A stretch of DNA of 13,645 nt from CAZWSE01 sp964636575 (GTDB taxonomy: Bacteria > Pseudomonadota > Alphaproteobacteria > Rhodobacterales > Rhodobacteraceae): the NCBI GenBank assembly GCA_964636575.1, contig CAZWSE010000091.1:1-13645 (forward strand). Reading direction: 5' to 3'. This document shows positions 6,743-13,178 of this stretch, in pieces. The first letter of the stretch is position 1. Each line of letters begins with the position of its first letter. The position numbers and the translations under genes are program-made. Below the pieces are notes generated by a model. It was not told where the DNA came from. It worked only from the letters and a program-made list of their open reading frames with translations, and made no database searches.

Positions 6743-6774
6743 CCCCTGCCGGAGCCTCCGGCGGGGATTTATTT
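6743..6774 (+). terminator. Terminator/attenuator-like hairpin between dgcN and dgcA
   Basis: Twenty bases after the dgcN stop, CCCC (6743-6746) and GCCGGAG (6748-6754) pair with CTCCGGC (6756-6762) and GGGG (6763-6766), with one bulged T. The T-rich ATTTATTT follows. The inner loop would open to about 5 nt. The shape is that of an intrinsic terminator, yet dgcA starts only 22 nt further on, so a partial terminator or RNA-processing stop is more likely. Confidence 0.6.
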
Positions 6775-6788
6775 AGAACAAAGAAGGC
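6755..6788 (+). repeat. Short dispersed gene-end repeat, copy 3
   Basis: On the plus strand the order is GCCTCCGGCGGGG, ATTTATTT, then AGAACAAAGAAGG. It matches the minus-strand copy at 2196-2229 block by block. Here the distal purine block AAGAAGG (6781-6787) lies eight bases before the dgcA ATG and acts as its ribosome binding site. Confidence 0.55.
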
Positions 6789-6795
6789 CACACCC

Positions 6796-7761
6796 ATGCG
6801 CTTGGATGTCACCCACGATACTTTCAAACTGGCGCAGGTGTTCACCATTTCACGCGGCTCGCGCACCGAGGCGAAAGTGCTGACCGTTCAAGCCACAGAT
6901 GGCGCGCACCAAGGTCTTGGCGAATGCGTCCCCTATGCCCGCTATGATGAGACGCTTGCATCGGTTGAGGCCCAGATCAACGGCCTGCCCGATGGCGTGA
7001 CCCGCGCAGCCCTTTACGATCTTTTGCCCGCAGGTGCTGCCCGCAACGCAGTGGATTGCGCCCTTTGGGACCTGCAAGCCAAACAGGAAGGCCGCCGCGT
7101 TTGGGACATTCTGGGCCTGCCAGCCCCGGCGCCCGAAATCACTGCCTATACCCTGTCGTTGGACACCCCCGATGCCATGCAAGCCCAAGCCGCAAAGAAC
7201 AGTTTTCGGCCGCTGCTCAAGATCAAACTGGGCACGCCGGACGACATGCCCCGCCTTGAGGCTGTGCGTGCAGGCGCGCCCAAATCCACAATCATCGTTG
7301 ATGCCAATGAAGGCTGGTCCGCAGATGTCTACGCTGATCTGGCCCCGCATCTGGTGCGGCTTGGGGTGGCGCTTGTCGAACAGCCATTGCCAGCAGGGGA
7401 AGACGACGCACTGATCGGGCTGGACCGGCCGGTCCCCGTCTGCGCCGACGAATCCTGCCATGACCGCTCCAGCCTGCCAAAGCTCAAAGGCAAGTACGAT
7501 GTGGTCAACATCAAGCTCGACAAAACAGGCGGGCTGACCGAGGCACTGGCGCTCAAAGATGAGGCCATCGCACAGGGGTACAAAGTCATGGTCGGCTGCA
7601 TGGTCGGATCATCGCTGGCCATGGCGCCTGCGACCATTGTCGCCCAAGGCGTGGCATTTACAGACCTTGACGGGCCGCTTCTCTTGGCCGAAGACCGCGA
7701 CACACCGTTGGAATTTGACGCGGCAGGGGTGCACGCCCCCAAAGCCGCACTATGGGGATAA
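6796..7761 (+). CDS. dgcA: N-acetyl-D-glutamate racemase DgcA (enolase superfamily)
   Basis: The 321-aa protein belongs to the muconate-lactonising/dipeptide-epimerase branch of the enolase superfamily. All expected residues are present: the KxK pair K142/K144 (LLKIKLG), metal ligands D169 (VDANEGW), E195 (VEQPL) and D218 (CADES), and the opposite catalytic Lys, probably K240 (NIKLDKTGG). A complete racemase active site is thus visible. The N-terminal ISRGSRTEAK resembles L-Ala-D/L-Glu epimerases. In the DgcN/DgcA pathway this enzyme converts N-acetyl-D-Glu to N-acetyl-L-Glu. Without dgcN next door it would be called a dipeptide epimerase; synteny decides. The start at 6796 follows AAGAAGG. 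The stop is 4 bases before the next gene. Confidence 0.88.
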   Translation: MRLDVTHDTFKLAQVFTISRGSRTEAKVLTVQATDGAHQGLGECVPYARYDETLASVEAQINGLPDGVTRAALYDLLPAGAARNAVDCALWDLQAKQEGRRVWDILGLPAPAPEITAYTLSLDTPDAMQAQAAKNSFRPLLKIKLGTPDDMPRLEAVRAGAPKSTIIVDANEGWSADVYADLAPHLVRLGVALVEQPLPAGEDDALIGLDRPVPVCADESCHDRSSLPKLKGKYDVVNIKLDKTGGLTEALALKDEAIAQGYKVMVGCMVGSSLAMAPATIVAQGVAFTDLDGPLLLAEDRDTPLEFDAAGVHAPKAALWG

Positions 7762-7765
7762 GCAC

Positions 7766-8626
7766 ATGCGCACAGTCTACGTAAACGGAGAGTACCTGCC
7801 TGAAAACGAAGCCAAAGTTTCGATCTTTGATCGCGGCTTCCTGATGGCGGACGGGGTCTATGAGGTCACATCGGTGCTGGATGGCAAACTGATCGACTTT
7901 GACGGCCACGCAGTGCGGTTGCAGCGGTCCTTGGATGAGCTGGACATGAACACCCCTGTCACCAAGGACGAGCTGCTCGAAATTCACCGCGAACTGGTGC
8001 GGCTCAACGACATCGAAGAGGGCATGATCTACCTGCAAATCACCCGTGGTGCGCCCGCAGATCGGGATTTCGCATTTCCAGATCCTGAAACAACTGCACC
8101 TACGCTGGTTCTGTTCACCCAAAACAAGCCCGGGCTTGCGGCCAGCCCTGTCGCGCAAAAAGGCATGAAAGTCATCAGCATCGAAGACATTCGCTGGGGA
8201 CGTCGCGACATCAAAACAGTTCAGCTGCTCTATCCGAGCATGGGCAAGATGATGGCCAAAAAGGCAGGCGCGGACGACGCGTGGATGGTGCAGGACGGGT
8301 TTGTGACCGAAGGCACCAGCAACAACGCCTATATCGTCAAAGGCAACAAGATCATCACCCGCGCCAAGACCAACGACATCCTGCACGGGATCACCCGCGC
8401 GGCCGTGCTAAGGTTTGCAGAAGAGGCCCAGATGGAGGTCGAGGAACGCAATTTCACCATCCAGGAAGCCCAAGACGCGGACGAGGCTTTTATCACCTCT
8501 GCCAGCACCTTCGTGATGCCCATCGTCGAAATCGACGGCACGCCCGTTGGGTCAGGCACCGTTGGACGGGTCGCGCCTCGCTTGCGGGAAATCTATCTGG
8601 ATGAAAGCCGAAAAGCCGCGATTTAA
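7766..8626 (+). CDS. dat: D-amino-acid transaminase (PLP fold type IV)
   Basis: The 286-aa protein has the length and signature of bacterial D-amino-acid aminotransferase: VSIFDRGFLMADGVYEV near the N-terminus, the PLP lysine K150 in RRDIKTVQLL, and E182 in VTEGTSNN, where the glutamate contacts the pyridine nitrogen. LHGITR at 206-211 is also typical. It exchanges amino groups between D-amino acids and 2-oxo acids, for example D-Ala plus 2-oxoglutarate to pyruvate plus D-Glu. The ATG follows the dgcA stop by 4 bases, with GGGGATAA as ribosome binding site inside the end of dgcA, so the two are translationally linked. Branched-chain transaminase is the main alternative from the same fold; the FDRGFLMADGVYEV block favours Dat. 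Confidence 0.88.
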   Translation: MRTVYVNGEYLPENEAKVSIFDRGFLMADGVYEVTSVLDGKLIDFDGHAVRLQRSLDELDMNTPVTKDELLEIHRELVRLNDIEEGMIYLQITRGAPADRDFAFPDPETTAPTLVLFTQNKPGLAASPVAQKGMKVISIEDIRWGRRDIKTVQLLYPSMGKMMAKKAGADDAWMVQDGFVTEGTSNNAYIVKGNKIITRAKTNDILHGITRAAVLRFAEEAQMEVEERNFTIQEAQDADEAFITSASTFVMPIVEIDGTPVGSGTVGRVAPRLREIYLDESRKAAI

Positions 8627-8684
8627 AGGCGTCTCGGCTCTCAAACCACCGATTCTGAGGCCAAATAGCAGCAGGTTCCCCCTG

Positions 8685-8712
8685 TTGCCGAACCCCTTGA
8701 GCATGTTAATAC
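8685..8712 (+). promoter_or_regulatory. Weak candidate promoter for the ompA-like gene
   Basis: TTGCCG (8685-8690) and TAATAC (8707-8712) are separated by 16 nt in the 125-base gap after dat. The match is weak (4 of 6 and 3 of 6). No clear terminator for dat is visible in this gap, so some read-through from dat cannot be excluded. Confidence 0.25.
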
Positions 8713-8751
8713 TTTCATCCGTAACGTCGGTAATCGTTTGAAGGAGTTCAC

Positions 8752-11235
8752 ATGCGTAAGAGAATGGGTGGCTTGCTCTTGGCGGCCGGCGTTGGGGTTC
8801 TTGGACTTTGGGGCAACTTCAATCAGGCGAAAGTGATCGAAACGGCAGTTGCAGATGCGGCCTCAACGGTGGCGTCCGAAGGTCGGCAAGGGATCGAAAC
8901 CTTCGTAGAAGGCCGCGATATTCGGGTGACCGGTGTGGTCAACGACGCAACCGAGCGTGACGCGGTTTTGGCGGCCATGAACGAGGTCGAAGGCCGCCGC
9001 ATTGTGATCGACGATTTGACGATCATCCCTGTGGCATCGCCGTTCACATTTGAGCAAATCAAAACCCCTAACGGGTCAGACTACATCGGCTTCGTGCCCA
9101 GCGAGATTGAGCGCAAAAAACTGACCCCCGCACTCGGACGCGCGGCCGCAGGGCTGACGTTAAGCTCTGGCGCGCCGGACGGGTGGAGCGACGCAATCAT
9201 CGCAGGCAACGCAGGGCTTGAGACACTCAAATCCGGCACCCTAACGATATCGGACAAGACCATGACCCTGACAGGTCTCGCAGCCAACCCCGCCGCAAAA
9301 GAAGCAGCACTGGCCGCGATAACATTGCCTGACGGATTTACGCTGACCCACAGCATCGAAGAAGAAGATGACGGCAAGCCCTTTGAATTGGTCGCGGTCT
9401 TTGACGGGTCCAAAACCAAAATCGAGGGTAAGTTACCGGTTGGATCGAACATTGCAAACATGGCCTCAGGGCGCGGTCTCAGATCCGTCAGCACGGATGT
9501 TGTGACAGCCCAAATCGAAGACCCTGACGGGCTATGGCCTGAATTTGCACAGACAGGGCTCGCGGCACTGGGGCGTCTGTCCGAAGGGACGCTCAAGATG
9601 CAAGACAGGACGATGGTGCTCAGCGGCGTCGGCACGCCCTCTGGCAAAACCGACGCGGAATACCTGCTTGGGGCCTTGCCCGCGTCTTTGGATGTGACCG
9701 CAGATGTGCGCATCTACGACGACGGCCAGCCGATTGTCGTACGCGCGACCAAAGGATTTGGCACAGGCATCGTGGCGACCGAAGGCAAACTGCCGGTAGA
9801 CTACAACATTCGCTCTGCGCGGATCACGGACCCCGAAGTTTTGCGCACCGGTTTTCTACCGGATGAAACGGGCTTTTTTGACAGCAATCTCAGGGCGGCC
9901 GCAGGGGCGTTGCTCCAGTTGCGCGAAGGGTCTTTAGAGGCGTCAGGCACTGCGGTGCGTGTGTCGGGTGTAGCAGGCTCGATTGCGATTTCAAAAACCG
10001 CGGTGGCCTTGCTGGAAGACCGTGTGGTTGGGGAACTGGTCACCGATATCACGGTCTATGATGACGGGAAGGACATCGCTCTTTCGGTCAAAAAGTCAGA
10101 AGACGGATCGCTGACTGCAACCTCCGGCAAATTGCCGTTCGGGGTGTCAGCAAGCGCCTTCGGGTTGGCGCCATCAAACTCTTTGACACAGGCCGCCATC
10201 GAAGATGACAGCGGCGCGTTTGATCCCAATGTGACCGCAGCCCTAAAGGCGCTGGCACCGTTGCAGTCAGGATCAATTGATGTGACCCCTGATCGCGTGG
10301 CGCTCAAGGGTGTCGCCCGCACGCCGATCGAAGAACTCGAAGCGATGACCGCGCTCAGTGTCTTGCCCAAATCGGTGAAACGCGACGTGGATATGACCGT
10401 GCTCGATGATGGGACACCTCCCTCCTATGAGGTCGAATTTATCGCCGCCCGTGGTGTTTCCGTCGATGGAAAGCTGCCAGCGGGGCTCGAAGCTGATGAC
10501 ATCGGGGGGCTGTTGGGTCTGTCCGTGAACGGTGCCGCGGCGCGAACCGGATTGCAGGGCGAACCGGATGCCGACAAGGTTACCATCGCAGGCTTCGGCC
10601 AGTGGCTGCCCGAGCTTGATCAAGGCACCCTTCGGATTGACGATGGCGCGGTCTCTGTGACCGGTGTGGTCAGCCCCGGTGCAGATGTTGATCTGGTGCG
10701 TCAGGGCATGGCCCGTACAATGGGCCAAGGTGTTAGCCTCGATCTGAGTGCGCCTTCAATTCTGCCCCCACGCGGGACGGTGCGCACCAATGTGCTGACA
10801 CAACTTAGCGAACGGTTCATGGGCGTCGCATGGATGCCCGTGCTCCAGTTTGATCCGTCAGTGGCAGGCTGCGAAGCGCAAACCAACGCGGCCCTCGCCG
10901 AAAACAAGGTCAGTTTTGTCACCGGCTCCGCGCGGCTTGATGCGCAATCGGTGCGGGCGTTGAACCTTGTGGGGGCCATCGTGCGGCGCTGCGTTGAACG
11001 GGCAGGGCTCAAGGCCGAAGTCCAAGGACACACGGACGCCCAAGGCAGCGACGCAAACAACCAAGCGCTCAGCCAGCGGCGGGCCGACAGCGTGGTCGAA
11101 GCACTCGTGACGCGCGGGGTGCCCGCAGCAGGGCTCACAGGCGTCGGCTACGGCGAAAGCCAACCCATCGCCGACAACGGCACCGCCGAAGGGCGTGCCG
11201 CAAACCGGCGCACAACACTCAAATGGTCCCAGTGA
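8752..11235 (+). CDS. OmpA-family protein with BON-like repeats
   Basis: The 827-aa protein starts with a hydrophobic segment (about residues 5-20, GGLLLAAGVGVLGLWG) that is a signal peptide or signal anchor. The C-terminal ~110 residues (about 718-827) are an OmpA/MotB peptidoglycan-binding domain: NKVSFVTGSARLD, then GHTDAQGSDANNQALSQRRAD with D762 and R777 at the diaminopimelate-contacting positions. In between are repeats with a ~114-residue period, beginning near residues 156, 270, 384, 497 and 615. Each has a GTL.I.D..M.L.GVA strand pair, a helix, a (V)YDDG strand and usually GKLP. An N-terminal unit (about 46-95, DIRVTGVVNDATERDAVLAAM) looks like a canonical BON domain. The protein probably spans the periplasm, bound to murein. 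GAAGGAG precedes the ATG. It is co-directional with the next gene after 33 bases. Confidence 0.88.
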   Translation: MRKRMGGLLLAAGVGVLGLWGNFNQAKVIETAVADAASTVASEGRQGIETFVEGRDIRVTGVVNDATERDAVLAAMNEVEGRRIVIDDLTIIPVASPFTFEQIKTPNGSDYIGFVPSEIERKKLTPALGRAAAGLTLSSGAPDGWSDAIIAGNAGLETLKSGTLTISDKTMTLTGLAANPAAKEAALAAITLPDGFTLTHSIEEEDDGKPFELVAVFDGSKTKIEGKLPVGSNIANMASGRGLRSVSTDVVTAQIEDPDGLWPEFAQTGLAALGRLSEGTLKMQDRTMVLSGVGTPSGKTDAEYLLGALPASLDVTADVRIYDDGQPIVVRATKGFGTGIVATEGKLPVDYNIRSARITDPEVLRTGFLPDETGFFDSNLRAAAGALLQLREGSLEASGTAVRVSGVAGSIAISKTAVALLEDRVVGELVTDITVYDDGKDIALSVKKSEDGSLTATSGKLPFGVSASAFGLAPSNSLTQAAIEDDSGAFDPNVTAALKALAPLQSGSIDVTPDRVALKGVARTPIEELEAMTALSVLPKSVKRDVDMTVLDDGTPPSYEVEFIAARGVSVDGKLPAGLEADDIGGLLGLSVNGAAARTGLQGEPDADKVTIAGFGQWLPELDQGTLRIDDGAVSVTGVVSPGADVDLVRQGMARTMGQGVSLDLSAPSILPPRGTVRTNVLTQLSERFMGVAWMPVLQFDPSVAGCEAQTNAALAENKVSFVTGSARLDAQSVRALNLVGAIVRRCVERAGLKAEVQGHTDAQGSDANNQALSQRRADSVVEALVTRGVPAAGLTGVGYGESQPIADNGTAEGRAANRRTTLKWSQ
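9217..10930 (+). repeat. Tandem ~114-residue BON-like repeat units within the OmpA-family gene
   Basis: Five diverged units begin near 9217, 9559, 9901, 10240 and 10594, about 342, 342, 339 and 354 bases apart. The first four share a YDDG/EDDG-type turn and a GKLP segment near the unit end. The last unit lacks both and runs into the OmpA domain. Similarity is at the protein level only; the DNA is not a recent duplication. Confidence 0.6.
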
Positions 11236-11268
11236 CCCCAACACACTGTCTCATAAGGGAGTAGAACT

Positions 11269-11904
11269 ATGTTTCGCGAATGGGGATTTTTGATCACCGA
11301 AATGATCGGATTGCTGGCTGTGGCAGCGCTTTTGGGGCTGTTCATCGGATGGCTGATCTGGGGACGGCGCAGTGCGACAACCATCGACAGCACCGCATCC
11401 AACCAATTGCGGGATGATCTGGACAAATGCCGCGCACTGCACCGCGACAAAGACGCACGGATCGCAGAGCTTGAGGCTGACCTGAAAGAAAAGCGGATGG
11501 CACTGATGGCCGCACCGGCAGCAGCAACCGCAGCGCCACAAGCAGCCGCCAGCAAACCCTTGCGGGTTGTCGAAAACGACTTCGACGGCGACGGGATCGC
11601 AGAAGGTAAAAACGAAGGCACCAAACCGGCAACCCTGTCAGGACCACGCGGCGGCAAGGCTGATGATCTCAAACAGATCAAAGGGGTCGGGGAAAAGATG
11701 GAATTGCTCTGCAACAAGCTCGGGTTCTACCACTTCGACCAGATCGCGGCCTGGAACCGTGCGGAAGTCGCATGGGTCGACGCCAACCTCGAAGGGTTCA
11801 AAGGACGGGTCAGTCGGGATGACTGGGTGGCACAAGCCAAAATTCTGGCAGCAGGCGGCACGACCGAATTTTCAAAACGGGTCGACAAAGGCGACGTCTA
11901 CTAA
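11269..11904 (+). CDS. Membrane-anchored helix-hairpin-helix protein with DxDxDG motif
   Basis: The 211-aa protein has one membrane helix at about residues 9-32 (ends in WGRR, so N-out or signal-anchor topology is uncertain). A probable coiled coil follows at 45-77 and an Ala/Pro-rich linker at 80-96. Next is a calcium-loop-like DFDGDG at 104-109. The C-terminal helix-hairpin-helix-like domain is at about 131-192 (DDLKQIKGVGEKMELL, then FDQIAAWNRAEVAWVDANLEGFKGR). I know this C-terminal domain from alphaproteobacterial NuoE extensions and other fused proteins; its partner is unknown. AAGGGAG precedes the ATG. It follows the OmpA-family gene by 33 bases, so the two are probably co-transcribed and may act together at the envelope. 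I do not recognise a specific function. Confidence 0.8.
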   Translation: MFREWGFLITEMIGLLAVAALLGLFIGWLIWGRRSATTIDSTASNQLRDDLDKCRALHRDKDARIAELEADLKEKRMALMAAPAAATAAPQAAASKPLRVVENDFDGDGIAEGKNEGTKPATLSGPRGGKADDLKQIKGVGEKMELLCNKLGFYHFDQIAAWNRAEVAWVDANLEGFKGRVSRDDWVAQAKILAAGGTTEFSKRVDKGDVY

Positions 11905-11929
11905 GACAGCGACCAAGCCAACGAAACAA

Positions 11930-11960
11930 ACCGCGCCTGTGCAATCAGGGGCGGTTTTTT
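11930..11960 (+). terminator. Strong intrinsic terminator after the ompA-like/HhH unit
   Basis: ACCGC-G-CCTG pairs with CAGG-G-GCGGT (9 base pairs interrupted by one G-G mismatch) around a TGCAAT loop, followed by six T's (the first closes the stem). On the minus strand it is followed by TTTGTTT, so it may also serve the convergent DUF1244 gene, whose stop is 16 bases away. Confidence 0.85.
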
Positions 11961-11975
11961 CATGGCGTCACGCCA

Positions 11976-12287
11976 TCAAGGCTTGCCGACATTGTCGTTA
12001 AAGGCGACCTGAAATTCAGCCTGTTTGGCAGGGTCCACATCGGTCTGATAGTTGGATTTCCAATCGTCCATGGTCATGCCGTAAAAGGCAAAACGGGCGT
12101 CATCCTTGGACATCTCGATGCCACGCTCGGCAGCGGCTTCCTGATACCAACGGGACAGGCAATTCCGGCAAAAACCGGACTGGTTCATCATATCAATGTT
12201 CTGCACATCTGTGCGGTCCTGCATCAAATGCTGGCGCAAACGGCGAAAGGCAGCGGCTTCAAGCTCAAGTTGGGTCTGGGCGTCCAT
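11976..12287 (-). CDS. DUF1244 family protein
   Basis: The 103-aa protein has the DUF1244 core: FRRLRQHLMQDRTDVQNIDM, then GFCRNCLSRWY with a CxxC at C40/C43. The second half includes FYGMTMDDWK. The family is common in proteobacteria, small, cytoplasmic and of unknown function; the CxxC may bind metal or be redox active (inference). GAGGAGA lies before the ATG. The gene begins 18 bases after the stop of the N-formylglutamate amidohydrolase on the same strand, so they likely form one transcript. Confidence 0.9.
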   Translation of the reverse strand: MDAQTQLELEAAAFRRLRQHLMQDRTDVQNIDMMNQSGFCRNCLSRWYQEAAAERGIEMSKDDARFAFYGMTMDDWKSNYQTDVDPAKQAEFQVAFNDNVGKP

Positions 12288-12305
12288 AAGGGTCTCCTCT
12301 TTGGA

Positions 12306-13043
12306 TTATAGATTGGTACTTTCCAGCACCTCTTCAAGGATAGGGGCAAGACGGGCCGACCATTCGCGCTGACCGGCCTCGTCTTCAATCAAATCATTGC
12401 GCACTTCAATCAGCACATTCGGGCGACCGTGGCGCAGGGCATGACGATCCACAGCATCGCCGGGCAGGTGGCCTGTGTAGGGTTCATTGTCGCCCACGGT
12501 CAAATCCGGCTCGGCGCGCAAGCGGTCGATCAACGGGCGAGCCAGACGGTCATCACCGGCATATAAAACACCAATCTGCCAAGGGCGGGGCGGGCGGCCA
12601 CGCAACTGCGGGGTGAAACTGTGCATAGACAACAGAACAGCGCGGTCACGGGCAGCAAGCGGGGCCAAGGCATCATGGTAAGGGCGATGACACAGGTTCA
12701 AACGCCTCTCGACCTCGGCAGCATCAGCATGACGGTTGGCGGGGATCAAAGTGCCGTCATAGAGCTTCATCAACAGGGTGGGGTCGTCTTCCCCGCGATT
12801 GGGGTCAATCACCAAACGAGAGAAATTAGAAGCAACAACAGGGGCATCCAAAGCAGCGCCTAAAAACTGGGACAGACCCAAAGCACCCACATCATAGGCG
12901 ATATGACGGGCCATATCGGCAGCGGGCAGACCCAGATCACCGCCACCCACAGCGGCAGGGACAGTATTGGTGGCATGATCGCAGGTAACCAGCCAACGGC
13001 TCGAACGATCAGCGCCATGCACATGGAACGCATTATAGGTCAT
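12306..13043 (-). CDS. N-formylglutamate amidohydrolase family protein
   Basis: The 245-aa protein belongs to the N-formylglutamate amidohydrolase family (HutG-like), zinc enzymes that hydrolyse N-formyl-L-glutamate to formate and glutamate in one histidine-degradation route. Visible motifs are VTCDHATN (19-26), NFSRLVIDPNR (73-83), LSMHSF (138-143), DNEPYTG (185-191) and IEVRNDLI (212-219), in family order. The start at 13043 follows AAGGGG; the frame continues upstream to 13547 but is antisense to the pyruvate kinase gene. No other hut gene is near, so a histidine-degradation role is unproven. Many roseobacter-type paralogues occur outside hut loci. Other N-acyl-glutamates are conceivable substrates, which would fit the dgc cassette 3.7 kb away, but this is speculation. 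Confidence 0.88.
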   Translation of the reverse strand: MTYNAFHVHGADRSSRWLVTCDHATNTVPAAVGGGDLGLPAADMARHIAYDVGALGLSQFLGAALDAPVVASNFSRLVIDPNRGEDDPTLLMKLYDGTLIPANRHADAAEVERRLNLCHRPYHDALAPLAARDRAVLLSMHSFTPQLRGRPPRPWQIGVLYAGDDRLARPLIDRLRAEPDLTVGDNEPYTGHLPGDAVDRHALRHGRPNVLIEVRNDLIEDEAGQREWSARLAPILEEVLESTNL

Positions 13044-13077
13044 ACTTTGAACCCCTTTTGATTTAGCTGTATGGGAG

Positions 13078-13106
13078 TTGCCAGCAGATGTGAATTCAAT
13101 GATAAG
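13078..13106 (+). promoter_or_regulatory. Candidate pyk promoter
   Basis: TTGCCA (-35, 5 of 6) and GATAAG (-10, 4 of 6) with 17-nt spacing lie upstream of the pyruvate kinase start, giving a leader of about 65 nt. It sits in the divergent gap with the amidohydrolase gene. By-eye prediction. Confidence 0.4.
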
Positions 13107-13178
13107 CATGGCAAGACTGTTAGCGATAACACAAGTCGCACCGCCCATGCCGTAACCAGCACGAGGAACACGACCAGT

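Noticed and set aside
6641..8214. Alternative frames over dgcA and dat
   Set aside because: All overlap enzymes with complete catalytic motifs; no family features are seen in the alternatives.
8606..8639. AGCCGA/TCGGCT inverted repeat at the end of dat as a terminator
   Set aside because: The loop is over 20 nt, the left arm is inside the coding sequence, and there is no T-run after the right arm.
9081..9713. 210-aa minus-strand frame within the OmpA-family gene, and similar ones at 10273-10728, 10701-11138 and 11148-11717
   Set aside because: They lie antisense to genes with clear domain structure, and their composition (Ser/Arg/Pro-rich) is that of GC-rich shadow frames.
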